Source of the DNA: Aporhodopirellula aestuarii
GTDB lineage: Bacteria > Planctomycetota > Planctomycetia > Pirellulales > Pirellulaceae
Assembly (NCBI RefSeq): GCF_023701485.1
Contig: NZ_JAMQBK010000039.1
Span: 62,001-126,000, forward strand
Length of the DNA stretch: 64,000 nucleotides
Direction: 5' to 3'
In this document: in pieces, positions 36,291 through 45,900 of the stretch
Layout of the letters: each line of letters starts with the position of its first letter
Position numbering within the stretch: the stretch's first letter is position 1
Position numbers and translations under genes: made by a program
The notes under the pieces: model-generated
Database searches by the model: none
Told to the model about the DNA's origin: nothing
What the model saw: only the letters and a program-made list of their open reading frames with translations

Positions 36291-37781
36291 ATGACACTGA
36301 AACAACGTCTTAGCGAACTCGTCCGGGCCTGCTTTGCGGGTATCTGGATCGAGTCTTACGAGCATCCCGATGCGATCGCTGAGTTGGCATCGCTCTGCCG
36401 CGATGAAGACTGGCAACTTGTCACGTGGGATATCGAACGAGGGCTCCGTGCCCCAAATGGTGCGGGCGTCCAAGTCGATGCCAACGACCCTCTCGCTGCG
36501 GTCCGGGCGATCACGTCGCTGGCCGACGGTGAAACACCATCGATCGTGGTGCTGCAGAACTTTCAGCGGTTCATGCAGTCGGCGGAAATCGTTCAGGCGA
36601 TCTCCCGTGCGGTAGATGAAGGTAAGCAGAGGCGAGGATTCACGGTGATCCTCAGTCCAATCGTTCAGCTACCCGTTGAACTCGAAAAGCTGTTCGTCAC
36701 GGTCGAGCATTCGCTGCCGAGTCGTGAGCAATTACTGGAGGTCGCATCGGGGATCGCGACCGAGACCGACGAAATGCCTGTCGGCAAACAACTCGACGCT
36801 GTACTGGATGCTGCGGCGGGTTTGACGCGATATGAGGCTGAGGGGGCGTTTAGTCTCTCTCTCGTGCGTGATGGGGTTCTCGCACCGTCAACGATCTGGG
36901 AACTCAAGACCCAGACGGTTGAGAAGTCGGGCTTGCTCTCGATTCATCGTGGCGCCGAGACCTTTGATTCGCTCGGCGGGCTCGACGTGCTCAAGACGTT
37001 CACGCGGCGGGCGATGTTAAACCGTCGCAGCGACGGACAGGCGGTGCAGCCTCGCGGTGTGATGCTGTTGTCGCCGCCGGGTTGCGGCAAGAGCGAGTTC
37101 TGTAAGTGTCTGGGCAACGAGGTCGGCCGTCCGGTACTGACACTGGATGTCGGTAGCTTGATGGGTTCGCTCGTCGGGCAGTCAGAGGAGCGAACACGGC
37201 AGGCTTTGGCGATCGTCGATGCGATGGCACCCTGTGTGCTGATGATCGACGAGGTCGAGAAAGCTTTCGCTGGCGCTGCCGGCGGAGGTGCCAACGATAG
37301 CGGAGTGTCCTCACGGATGTTCGGTTCGTTCCTAACGTGGCTCAACGATCATCAGTCGGATGTGTTCGTGGTCTGTACCGCGAACGATGTGCAGCGGCTT
37401 CCACCGGAGTTCTGTCGTGCCGAGCGTTTCGACGCGGTGTTCTTTCTCGACCTACCCGGTCGGGAGCAAAAAGACGCGATCTGGTCGCTATATCTGGAGC
37501 AGTACGGTCTGGAGACAGAGCAGCGACGTCCGAAGGACGAGCAGTGGACCGGTGCGGAGATCAAATCCTGTTGCCGGCTGGCAGCCTTGTTGGATGTATC
37601 GCTCGCTCAAGCGGCACAGAACATCGTTCCGGTGGCGGTAACCTCGGCGGAGTCCGTCGATCGCCTTCGTCAGTGGGCCAGTGGTCGGTGCCTCTCTTCT
37701 GACCAGTCCGGTGTATATCGACACGACCAGCCGCCGACCAACCGTCGGCGGCGGGTTTCGACACAGCCATCCAGCAATTAG
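36291..37781 (+). CDS. AAA family ATPase, Ycf46-like
   Basis: 496 aa from ATG 36291, which has GAAGGAA upstream; an open frame further upstream overlaps the DUF2997 gene and lacks a good start. N-terminal 250 residues: non-catalytic domain beginning LSELVRACFAGIWIESYEHP, as in Ycf46. The AAA domain (about 260-450) has Walker A LLSPPGCGKSEFCK, Walker B CVLMIDEVEKAF, sensor-1 VFVVCTAND and arginine-finger region PPEFCRAERFD. It is probably a remodelling ATPase working with the DUF1257/DUF2997 proteins. Confidence 0.88.
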   Translation: MTLKQRLSELVRACFAGIWIESYEHPDAIAELASLCRDEDWQLVTWDIERGLRAPNGAGVQVDANDPLAAVRAITSLADGETPSIVVLQNFQRFMQSAEIVQAISRAVDEGKQRRGFTVILSPIVQLPVELEKLFVTVEHSLPSREQLLEVASGIATETDEMPVGKQLDAVLDAAAGLTRYEAEGAFSLSLVRDGVLAPSTIWELKTQTVEKSGLLSIHRGAETFDSLGGLDVLKTFTRRAMLNRRSDGQAVQPRGVMLLSPPGCGKSEFCKCLGNEVGRPVLTLDVGSLMGSLVGQSEERTRQALAIVDAMAPCVLMIDEVEKAFAGAAGGGANDSGVSSRMFGSFLTWLNDHQSDVFVVCTANDVQRLPPEFCRAERFDAVFFLDLPGREQKDAIWSLYLEQYGLETEQRRPKDEQWTGAEIKSCCRLAALLDVSLAQAAQNIVPVAVTSAESVDRLRQWASGRCLSSDQSGVYRHDQPPTNRRRRVSTQPSSN

Positions 37782-37952
37782 ATGGTCATCGAAACGCGCC
37801 CCTGAATGAAACCTTCCTCGTGCCGCACCGGCATTTCCCGAGGGACGATCGTGGGTAAGAAGCTGGCATGCCAGCGACTGTTGCCGGTTTCTATCACGCC
37901 CCGCATGCATGTTCTGCGAGGTGCTTCTTTTAACCCATTTAGGAGTAATCAC

Positions 37953-38168
37953 TTGAGTCCAATCATTGTCGTCTGCCTGTTCCTCGCACTCGGTCTCGCT
38001 GTCGCATCGCTTCTGGTAATGCAGCAGCGACGGCGATTGCAGGCCATGCAGTCGATCATCAACCAACTCGTCCAAAAGGAGTTCCATCATGCCGACCATC
38101 CTCCGCCTGATCGCCCCGACGACGGCGATGGTCTTGATCTTTACCGGATGCGGTCCGAGCGGTCGTGA
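37953..38168 (+). CDS. small single-span membrane protein
   Basis: 71 aa. Start TTG 37953 is chosen because AGGAG lies 7 bp upstream; a longer frame from ATG 37806 has no ribosome binding site. One span (IIVVCLFLALGLAVASLLVM, about 4-23) is followed by a basic and then acidic tail. Its 3' end overlaps the next gene by 80 bp in another frame. Function unknown; part of the DUF1257 cluster. Confidence 0.6.
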   Translation: MSPIIVVCLFLALGLAVASLLVMQQRRRLQAMQSIINQLVQKEFHHADHPPPDRPDDGDGLDLYRMRSERS

Positions 38169-38517
38169 CCTGAGCGATCGTCAGTGGCTCGACATGCAAC
38201 GAGAACTGCAGGCCGAGCGTGCAGAGGTCGGGCGTCAACGAGACTTGCTGGAATCGGATCGCCGCGAGTTCGAGGGTCGCGAACGCAACGATCCGATGCT
38301 GGCGGCGTCGATATCGTCGGCTGCGTTACTGCTTTGCTGCTGCCTACCCATGGTGCTCGTTGCCGTTCTGCTCTGGCCGCGACGATCGCACACCTCCGAC
38401 CAAGATGTTCACGATTTGTGGATTGACGAAGTCGTCATCCCGCTTGTCGAAGAAACATCGCAAACCCGGCGTCTGGCCCAGACCACCGCCACGCAACGGC
38501 TCGCCACCCGCGAGTGA
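38089..38517 (+). CDS. small membrane lipoprotein-like protein
   Basis: 142 aa. The N-terminal hydrophobic stretch ends in LIFTGCG, a lipobox; a charged coiled region is followed by a second hydrophobic stretch (SAALLLCCCLPMVLVAVLLW, about 76-95) and a conserved tail (LVEETSQTRRLAQTTATQRL). The tail is duplicated in the scar at 12326-12418. No known family. The gene ends before a strong terminator. Confidence 0.72.
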   Translation: MPTILRLIAPTTAMVLIFTGCGPSGRDLSDRQWLDMQRELQAERAEVGRQRDLLESDRREFEGRERNDPMLAASISSAALLLCCCLPMVLVAVLLWPRRSHTSDQDVHDLWIDEVVIPLVEETSQTRRLAQTTATQRLATRE

Positions 38518-38584
38518 TGGCGTTCGGGTCGCATCCGCTGGGATGCAACCGAGCGTTTTGATTTCCTGACTATCCCGCCACCGC

Positions 38585-38628
38585 ACGCCCCGTCTGCTCA
38601 CGTGAGCCGGCGGGGCGTTTTTTATTTT
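38585..38628 (+). terminator. rho-independent terminator
   Basis: ACGCCCCG (38585-38592) pairs with CGGGGCGT (38611-38618) and is followed by TTTTTATTTT. It separates the first part of the cluster from the 38667 gene. A decayed copy is present at about 12486-12520. Confidence 0.85.
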
Positions 38629-38666
38629 GCGTTGGCCCCCACCCTTTCCCACGAAGGAACCTAACC

Positions 38667-39635
38667 ATGAGTATCGCATTTGAACCCACCACCGAACCTC
38701 GCTTCGAAGAAACGATTGAGAACCCGCTCGCCAGCGTTGGCGAGCGATTGCAGTCGGAGACGACTGCGGTTCGGATGAAGATCCACTGGCCGGGCGTCCG
38801 CAAGACGCTCAGCCAAGACCAGAACCGACAGGCCGCTGGTACGTTCGCGGCGGACACCAAGTCGCTGTCGACGTCGAAGAAACTGTTCGATACCAGTCAT
38901 CCGGCCTTCCGAGCGGCGACGGCGGTGAAGTCACAGGCTTCCGATTATTGGAAGTCGATGACGCTGCCCTATGTCGAGCCGGGGATGCGGCTGATCCGCC
39001 GCCGTGATGTGGCCTCTTTCGACGTTCACATGACGTCGGTGCGGGCCGAACTCGCTGAGGCGGTTGAGCAGATCGAAAAGGCTTACGACGAGTTGGTCGA
39101 TCAGGCCCGTGATCGTTTGGGAGGCCTGTTTGATCCCTCGGATTACGCGAGCAACCTGCGTGAGACGTTTGCCATCGAATGGGACTACCCGAGCTGTGAC
39201 CCGCCGGAGTACTTGCTGCGGGTCAGCCCGCAGCTGTACTACAGCGAGTGTGCCCGGGTGCAGCGGCGATTCGATGAGGCGGTGCAGGTCGCAGAGCAGG
39301 CGTTCGCGGATGAGCTGTCCAAGCTGATCGGTCACCTGGCCGAACGATTGGCGGGCGAGAGCGACGGTACTCCCAAGGTGTTCCGGGACTCCGCGTTGAC
39401 GAATCTGCTTGACTTCTTCGATCGGTTTCAGCGTCTGAACATTCGATCCAACGACGACCTCGATCGCTTGGTCGCGGATGCTCGCGAGATCGTGGGGAGC
39501 GTCGTGCCCCAGGATCTTCGTGATCGGACGAACCTTCGTGACCGCGTCGCCGAGCAACTGTCCCAGGTCGAGGCGTCGCTGGACGACTGGATGACGGACC
39601 GTCCACGCCGCAGCATTTTGAGGCGGTCGAGGTGA
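38667..39635 (+). CDS. conserved planctomycete cluster protein (DUF3150-like)
   Basis: 322 aa, mostly helical, soluble. Segments such as LFDTSHPAFRAATAVKSQAS, YWKSMTLPYVEPGMRLIR and VFRDSALTNLLDFFDRFQ look strongly conserved and recall DUF3150-like proteins that occur with AAA ATPases in planctomycetes; this match is from memory and moderate. ACGAAGGAACC precedes the ATG. The first codons are duplicated in the scar at 12562. Probably a partner of the AAA ATPase at 36291. Confidence 0.75.
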   Translation: MSIAFEPTTEPRFEETIENPLASVGERLQSETTAVRMKIHWPGVRKTLSQDQNRQAAGTFAADTKSLSTSKKLFDTSHPAFRAATAVKSQASDYWKSMTLPYVEPGMRLIRRRDVASFDVHMTSVRAELAEAVEQIEKAYDELVDQARDRLGGLFDPSDYASNLRETFAIEWDYPSCDPPEYLLRVSPQLYYSECARVQRRFDEAVQVAEQAFADELSKLIGHLAERLAGESDGTPKVFRDSALTNLLDFFDRFQRLNIRSNDDLDRLVADAREIVGSVVPQDLRDRTNLRDRVAEQLSQVEASLDDWMTDRPRRSILRRSR

Positions 39636-39931
39636 TGGATGAGACGCTTGAAATCGTCGTTGGTCGCAGCGGCACGGTTCGGATGGTCTACGACGAGGCT
39701 TTTGATGGTCGTTGCCTCGGCCATCCAAGCATCCGCCGCGGATCGGAAGTCGAACCGACGGCGGACGGCCAGTGGACGGCCGACCTGTCCCGAGTTGGCG
39801 GACCGCGACTTGGTCCTTTCTCTTTTCGTTCCGAAGCCCTCGCGGCTGAGGTCACATGGCTCCGACGTCACTGGCTTGTCCGTGACGATTCGGTTTTCCC
39901 TTCCCACCCAACCCCAGGAGATTCCCTATGA
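39635..39931 (+). CDS. small cluster protein, unknown
   Basis: 98 aa starting at ATG 39635, which shares one base with the preceding stop (TGATG); GTG 39632 is the alternative. It contains the pattern LEIVVGRSGTVRMVYDEAFD and a GPFSFRSEALAAEVTWLRRH end. No family recognised. Overlaps the next gene by 4 bp, so it is translationally coupled on both sides. Confidence 0.72.
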   Translation: MDETLEIVVGRSGTVRMVYDEAFDGRCLGHPSIRRGSEVEPTADGQWTADLSRVGGPRLGPFSFRSEALAAEVTWLRRHWLVRDDSVFPSHPTPGDSL

Positions 39932-40389
39932 CGACAAAACTAAGCGTCGGAGTGACCCGCAAAGTCGGTCAGCCAAACTTCGGTAGTGCCTGTGCAACGT
40001 GTCAGCTCGAAATCGAGATCGACAATTCGTTGATGAACGATCATGCCGACACGCTCACCGAACGAATTCGGCGGACGTTTGATCTGTGCCGGCAAGAGGT
40101 CGATCGTGAACTGATGCGTCACGCAGACGGTTCACACTCACGACCCGAGGCCATCAACGGCAACGTGCGAGCCCGCAACGGATCGTCACCGCAGCCAACA
40201 CAGGCCCGCCGAGCACGCCCAGCCACGGATGCCCAGATCCGGGCCATCCACGCGATCGCATCGAAGGCGAACGTACGGCTGGCGAGCGAACTTGACGCCG
40301 AATTCGGTGTCGCGTCGCCACAGAGCCTGACGTTGCAACAGGCGAGTGAGCTGATCGAAAAACTGAAAAGTCAACTGACTGGTCAGTGA
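39928..40389 (+). CDS. cluster protein with C-terminal helical recombination-protein-like module
   Basis: 153 aa. The N-terminal 60 residues contain a CATC pair and an IEIDNSLM strand region. After a Gly/Pro/Arg-rich linker the C-terminal 50 residues (ATDAQIRAIHAIASKANVRL then SLTLQQASELIEKLK) resemble a short helical module found at the ends of many phage and mobile-element proteins that act on DNA. The last 30 codons are duplicated at 58090-58179. It ends just before a strong terminator. Confidence 0.75.
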   Translation: MTTKLSVGVTRKVGQPNFGSACATCQLEIEIDNSLMNDHADTLTERIRRTFDLCRQEVDRELMRHADGSHSRPEAINGNVRARNGSSPQPTQARRARPATDAQIRAIHAIASKANVRLASELDAEFGVASPQSLTLQQASELIEKLKSQLTGQ

Positions 40390-40413
40390 GTTCACCGGCC
40401 TTCGGGCCATTCC

Positions 40414-40446
40414 GCCACGTCCTTACCGGGTACGTGGCTTTTTTTT
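40414..40446 (+). terminator. rho-independent terminator of the DUF1257 cluster
   Basis: GCCACGT (40414-40420) pairs with ACGTGGC (40432-40438), followed by eight T. A GGCC-TTCG-GGCC hairpin precedes it. The same terminator is present at 58204-58236. Confidence 0.9.
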
Positions 40447-40584
40447 AGCTCCTGGCGGAGTTGTAGAGGAACAAATCACCCCATCTCCGACCAGCAGGGC
40501 CGCTTCACTACGGCAGGCGAATGACTTGTAAGCAGACAACAAAACGGACCACCCGTCCTCGGTTGCATGCGATGGTTCAAGTAA

Positions 40585-40695
40585 GCCGCTGTCGCGGCGG
40601 TTTCTTTTTGGTGGCGGAACGGAGGCGTCGCGGATTGTTGGAAGCCTCCGTTCAGGAGGAGCTGTTCGCTGGGAACAGCTCAGCAACTCCTCCTG
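40585..40695 (+). promoter_or_regulatory. structured leader with three hairpins
   Basis: Hairpin 1: GCCGC-TGTC-GCGGC (40585-40598) followed by a T-rich run. Hairpin 2: perfect 10-bp arms GAACGGAGGC (40617-40626) and GCCTCCGTTC (40644-40653). Hairpin 3: outer CAGGAGG/CCTCCTG with inner AGCTGTTC-GCTGG-GAACAGCT (40653-40695). The last arm ends just before the AAAAGGAAATC ribosome site of the short frame at 40707. In copy B (58331-58497) hairpin 2 has two mismatches. It looks like a regulatory leader or recombination-site structure. Confidence 0.6.
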
Positions 40696-40706
40696 AAAAG
40701 GAAATC

Positions 40707-40878
40707 ATGATGACCAAGTCTAGCTCAAATGGCTCGCAAGATGCACCCGGACTTCACTTCCCTGAAAGTCTTCGCCTGAGACTCTCCGAAGACTTGCACC
40801 TGACTGGCAAGGCTAGTCGAAGGCGAATTGATGGGATACAAATTCACAGTCGAGCACCATGGCGAATCGGACAGGCTC
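40707..40878 (+). pseudogene. truncated N-terminus of a tyrosine-recombinase-like gene, copy A
   Basis: From ATG 40707 about 57 codons are shared with copy B at 58500 (MTKSSSNGSQDAPG). The segment FPESLRLRLSEDLHLTGKAS recalls the start of the core-binding domain of site-specific integrases. After GKAS the expected continuation is lost, and beyond 40878 the frame runs antisense through an ISL3 remnant. No catalytic domain follows. Confidence 0.5.
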
Positions 40879-41207
40879 AGCTGCAGAGCGTATCTGGCCC
40901 AGCCCTTGGTGTAGCTTCGGCGGGTGTCGGCAAAATTAATTTTGATTTGGCGAATGGTCCGGCAGTCATGGCACTGCACACGAGGCAAGGCGGCGACGAC
41001 GACGGTCTGTTTCAGGCCAATCGGAGAAGCCCGAAATTCTCGTTGCTTGAACCCTCGACGGATCACGTTTCGACTGCCGCACATTGGACAGCAAACCGCC
41101 TTTTCACTTGGCTCGACATGAAATCGCGTGACACCTCCGGTAAACTCGATCCGGGTCTGCCGGTAGCCACGGATGCCAAAGGACTGATACAACAAGGTGG
41201 TGATCAT
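40879..41207 (-). pseudogene. 5' fragment of an ISL3-family transposase
   Basis: Minus-strand frame from ATG 41207: MITTLLYQSFGIRGYRQTRI, then the N-terminal zinc finger CPMCGSRNVIRRG with CHDC, characteristic of ISL3 transposases. About 107 codons remain; the DDE catalytic domain is missing because the sequence is cut at the border of the 579-bp repeat. No inverted repeat was identified upstream. Confidence 0.82.
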
Positions 41208-41375
41208 GTGCGTTTTTCCAAAGAAGACTTGAGAAATCTCCTTGGAAGATGGCATGTCCACACTTTTACTTCCATATGCCGAACTTTCAATCGCACTCAG
41301 CCTTGCGCACCCGTCAGTCGGATGAGCCATGTTTTTGTGGTCTGCCGGGTCGCGCGGTGGGTTCCGTTGAGTGCG

Positions 41376-41894
41376 TCAATGTCTTTGACATCGTTGGTTT
41401 CCATCGTTCTGTGACTTCGCATGCCAAATTGCACCGGCAGAAGCAAGCAACGCGAGGCTCAAACTGACCAGCCAGACGTAGTAACCTACTAGAATCTCTG
41501 AAATGGTTACCGGAGAATGAACTAGAAATGAGAGCGCGATCAGAACCGCAATCGTACTCAGCATCAGCGTCTGAACGCTTTCCGAGCCTCGCAGCAAAAG
41601 AGCAACCACGGACCAATAAAATGGGTTTGCCAACCAAACAAAGCCCTCCATTTCAGCCAAAGCCAAGAACGCGATCCCGAAGGCTTGAATTCCAATGAAA
41701 TGATTTTGCTCGTAGCTGCCGACGGTCGGGAGTAAAAATGACACGAGGTACACGAGAAGGCTTAAGACGGTTATCGCCAAACTCGCGCTACTTCCGAATT
41801 GAAGATGGTTTTTCAAGAACACAACGATACTCAATCGGACTCTAGATTTGAGTGGTCTACTGCCGTTTCTTCGTTGGTTCTGCAACGGAAACAT
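41376..41894 (-). CDS. multi-span membrane protein, unknown
   Basis: 172 aa with four hydrophobic segments (about 37-57, 65-83, 88-118 and 130-155: ILVGYYVWLVSLSLALLAS). No family recognised. It stands alone, opposite in direction to the kinase genes that follow. Confidence 0.55.
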   Translation of the reverse strand: MFPLQNQRRNGSRPLKSRVRLSIVVFLKNHLQFGSSASLAITVLSLLVYLVSFLLPTVGSYEQNHFIGIQAFGIAFLALAEMEGFVWLANPFYWSVVALLLRGSESVQTLMLSTIAVLIALSFLVHSPVTISEILVGYYVWLVSLSLALLASAGAIWHAKSQNDGNQRCQRH

Positions 41895-42259
41895 CGACCT
41901 AGTTTAATGTGAGCTTTCGGATTTAGATATTCCTGTGAGTGAAGCGGGCGAGAGCCAAACTTTCGGTCCCACCGACGCCTTGCTCCAGTCTCGGTTGAGC
42001 GTCTTCGTCAAGCTCTGTTGCAAAACTGACAGCTTTACTGAGTATCAGGCAATGCTTACTCGAGTGAGGTTCGACTGCCAACACCAAGTCAAGCAGAATG
42101 TTTAGATTGACACGTGAGTCAGCGTCCGAATCCGATCCGACTAAATACAGTGAGTGTCGCTCAGAGAAGGCGTTATGATGCCTAATTGCGAGACCTTCCA
42201 CAAATTGCGTCTCGGGCAAATTCCAGGCTCATTGCACAAGGTTAGGTACTGGTGACACT
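41895..42259. other. 365 bp with no secure gene
   Basis: A minus-strand open frame of 98 codons (41923-42219) has no recognisable family and no good ribosome binding site. The promoter of the ECF sigma factor gene at 42260 should lie in the right half. Confidence 0.35.
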
Positions 42260-42826
42260 ATGCGGTCAGAGAAAGAATGCGACTTCCCACTTACAAAAAT
42301 TGAATCTTATCGCGATTACATGCGTTTCCTTGCCCGTGTGCAGATGCGTGACGAACTGCGAAAGAAGTTCGATCCTTCGGACATCGTACAGCAATCAATG
42401 TTGCAGGCTTATCAGGCGTTTTCTGACTTTCGCGGTAGCAGTGAAGCAGAACTCGTTGCCTGGCTGAGAACAATCCTCGCAAGAACGATCTCTCACGCGA
42501 TCCGTGATGCCCATGCGGACAAACGAGATGTTGGACGAGAGCGATCCATCCATGCGGCGATGGATGCTTCGTCTTTGCGTCTGGAAACGTTCCTGGCTGC
42601 GGAGCAGTCCTCGCCAAGTCAAAATGCCCAGCGGCGAGAACAGGCGGTCGTCGTAGCAGAAGCCGTTGAAACGCTCTCGGAAGGGCAGCGTGAAGTGATT
42701 CTGCTCCGATACTGGCACGGCAAAACAATCACGGAAATTGCCGAAGAAACGGGAAGGACCGTCTCGGCTGTCGCCGGCTTGGCATTTCGCGGACTGAAAT
42801 CGTTGCAAGAAAAGCTGGGAACCTGA
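42260..42826 (+). CDS. ECF sigma-70 factor of planctomycete type
   Basis: 188 aa. Sigma region 2: LRKKFDPSDIVQQSMLQAYQ and WLRTILARTI; region 4: LSEGQREVILLRYWHGKTIT with the HTH EIAEETGRTVSAVAGLAFRG. The DPSDIVQ motif is typical of ECF factors that in planctomycetes are encoded next to large Ser/Thr kinases, as here (kinase start 150 bp downstream). The kinase may control the sigma factor by phosphorylation, replacing an anti-sigma factor (inference from the family). Confidence 0.93.
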   Translation: MRSEKECDFPLTKIESYRDYMRFLARVQMRDELRKKFDPSDIVQQSMLQAYQAFSDFRGSSEAELVAWLRTILARTISHAIRDAHADKRDVGRERSIHAAMDASSLRLETFLAAEQSSPSQNAQRREQAVVVAEAVETLSEGQREVILLRYWHGKTITEIAEETGRTVSAVAGLAFRGLKSLQEKLGT

Positions 42827-42976
42827 AAGCGACATCCAGAACCGCTACGAGTTCTGCTTGCAGGCTGCAAACTCAGATTCAATTTTTCGCGCATTGCATC
42901 GCGTCGCGACCGGCTCTCTGATCTAAGAGGATAATTTAATGCAGATCTCACCTGTGCCGCGAATGCGGAAGTGATC

Positions 42977-45900
42977 ATGAACGAAAGCTCCGGTAATTCC
43001 GAGTTCGATGCAGTTCTCGCCGACTATTTACAACGGGTCGAAGCGGGAGAGTCGATTGACCGCAGAAGTTTTCTCACTCGACATCCCCAATTTGCGAAGG
43101 AATTGGAGCAATTTATTGAAGAAGATTTTCGCTGGAAGCGGCTGGCGGGGGCACACTCTGCCGATGAATCCGGTTTTGAACCGACGATCGATTCTCAATC
43201 CCCGGTCGAACAACCGACGCCCATTCAAACGCAGATCGGGTACTTCGGCGATTATCAACTGATCGAAGAGATTGCTCGCGGTGGAATGGGCGTCGTCTAC
43301 AAGGCGCGGCAAGTTAATTTGAACCGGGTCGTGGCGTTGAAAATGATTCTGGCTGGGCAACTCGCTTCCAAGCAAGATGTACTGCGGTTTTACCAAGAAG
43401 CCGAGGCAGCGGCGAACTTGAATCATCCTGGTATTGTGCCGATCTTTGAAGTGGGCCAACACGAGGGTCAGCACTTTTTTTCAATGGGATTCGTTGATGG
43501 CCACAGTTTGGCAAAACGCGTTGGGGAGGGCCCATTGCAGCCGCGTGACGCTGCCGAACTTCTACTCAAGGTGGCCGAGGCCGTCGAGTTCGCGCACCGT
43601 CGGGGCGTCGTACACCGCGACTTGAAGCCGGCGAACATCTTGCTCGATGCCAACGATGAACCGTTGGTCACTGACTTTGGCTTGGCTAAAAAGACGGAAG
43701 CAGATTCCGAGCTGACATCTACGGGGCAGATTCTTGGTACGCCGGGTTATATGCCGCCCGAACAAGCAGCCGGAGCGACCGAGAAGATTGGCCCGCTGGC
43801 CGATGTCTATTCGCTCGGCGCGATTTTGTACTGCGTGCTCACTGGTCGACCGCCGTTTCAAGCTGCGAATGTGCTCGACACATTGATGCAGGTACTCGAA
43901 CAAGAACCCGTCGCGCCGCGGCAGCTCAATCCACAAGTGCCTCGCGATCTGGAAACCATTTGCCTGAAATGTTTGCAAAAGGACCAGCAGAGACGCTACG
44001 AATCGGCTCAGGCACTGGCCGACGATCTTGGTCGCTGGCTTGAAAACAAGCCGATTCTGGCTCGGCCGGTGGGCCGCGCCGAGCGAACAGTGAAACTAGT
44101 GCGTCGACATCCCGTGGTCGCGGGACTTTCCTTGGCCGTTGTACTGGCGCTGGTCAGCGGCATCGTCGTCAGTTCCATCTTTGCCATACGCGCCAAGCAG
44201 TCGGCAGATTTGGAACGGATCGCACGCGGCGATGCAGAAGCGAAGCGACAGCTTGCCGAGTCCAATGAGCAGCTTGCCGTTCGTGAAGGTCAGAGGGCCG
44301 AGCGAAATGCCGTGGCCGAGCGACAGGCTCGACAAGTTGCTCAGCGGAACCTCTATCTCGCCGACATGCGTCTGGCTCAGGAAGCTTGGCAAACGGGCTA
44401 CTTGCTGCGGCTGCGCGAACTGCTGGATCGACACGTACCGCAACCCGGTCAAGCTGACTTGCGCGGTTGGGAGTGGTGGCTGATGAACACCGCTTGGCAA
44501 CGTTTGTCGCTGGTGCTCGATGGCGGACGTTGGTGCGCGGCCGTGGCCTGGAGTCCCGACGATCGATTCCTGGCTACCGGCAACGTCAGCCCCTCTTACG
44601 GTGCACACGTACAAATTTGGGACGCCGCCACGGGCCAACGCGTCCACGAACTGGCGACGGGAACAGTCGGCGTCTTTGGAATCGCTTGGAGTCCCGACGG
44701 CGAGCGACTGGCAACAGCGGTTAGCGACGGGTCTGTCATTCTTTGGCAAGCGTCCGATGGCGTCGAACTGCGTCGCTGGCAAGCTCATCGCGGACCAAGC
44801 AGTGTACGCAATTGGTTTCCGTGCATGTCTGTCGACTGGCATCCCGAAGGCGGTCAGATTGCCTCCGCGGGTCGCGACGGGATGGTAAGGATATGGAATC
44901 CAGAGACGGGTGCGCAAATCCACGAGTTCACAGGCCACAGCAGCGATGTTAATTGCATTGCTTGGAGTCCCGATGGTCGTCAATTGGCATCGGGCGGACG
45001 TGACCATTCGGTGCGAATTTGGGATTTGTCCGTGCTGGATGAGCCCAACCGCGGGAAGTCATCGACCGCGACGGCAGTCCCCGTTCAGGGTCATGAGGAC
45101 CGCGTTTGGTGTGTGGCGTGGAGTCCCGATAGCCAGCGGTTGGCATCGGCAAGTGACGATGGCAGTGTTGGAGTCTGGAACGCCAAAACGGGACAGAGGG
45201 AGTTGAACTTGCGGCAAGAACGCGACACACGCGGGTTATGGGCGTGGAAGGGTAGCACGGAAATTCCGCTCGTCGGACTGGGCCACGACAGCTTCGTCAA
45301 CGCAGTTGCCTGGAGTCCCGATGGCGAGCGCATCATTTCGGGCGGCGAAGACCAGACCGTGCGAGTGTGGGATTCCACCTCGGGCCGCGAGTTGGAAACG
45401 TTGCGACCGCATCGCGGCGGAGTGGAGACGCTGGCGTTCAATCACGATGGAACCCGTTTGGCGTCCGGCGGCAAGGAAGGTTCCATTGCTGTCTTTGACA
45501 TGCAGCGTGATTCTGCGGCCTTCATTTTGAGTGAATCCGTCGGCGAAGTAACGCGGGTTTGCTGGAGCCCGGACGGCAGCCAGTTGTTAACAGGCCACCA
45601 CGACCGCTGGATAGAGCCGCATTTCGTTGCGCTGCTATGGAGGGGCGATCAGCCAGGGATAGTCAAGCGTTTCCCGCCGTTGTCACTGCCCCCAATTCCC
45701 TTGGGGTGGAGCCGCTTGGGCAATCAACTATTGTGGCCAGAAAGCGCCAGCAAGCTGACGTTCACTGATCCTGAATCCGGCACGAAGGTCGGCGGCTTTG
45801 AAGCGACGAACAAGAAAACGATCGTCGCTGTTAGCAACGATCCGTCGGGATCCAAACTGGCGATCGCCGCAGACGATGAAATCTATGTGATGGATGCCGC

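Larger units (their letters stand above)
40300..40878 (+). repeat. 579-bp segmental direct repeat, copy A
   Basis: Matches 58090-58668 over the same length at roughly 90% identity by eye. It contains the 3' end of the 39928 gene, its terminator, a hairpin-rich spacer and the first 57 codons of a recombinase-like frame. Homology ends sharply after ACAGGCTC, where copy A continues into an ISL3 remnant. Confidence 0.92.

Noticed and set aside
40521-41414. 297-codon plus-strand open frame
   Set aside because: Only about 57 codons are shared with copy B; the rest is antisense to the ISL3 transposase remnant.
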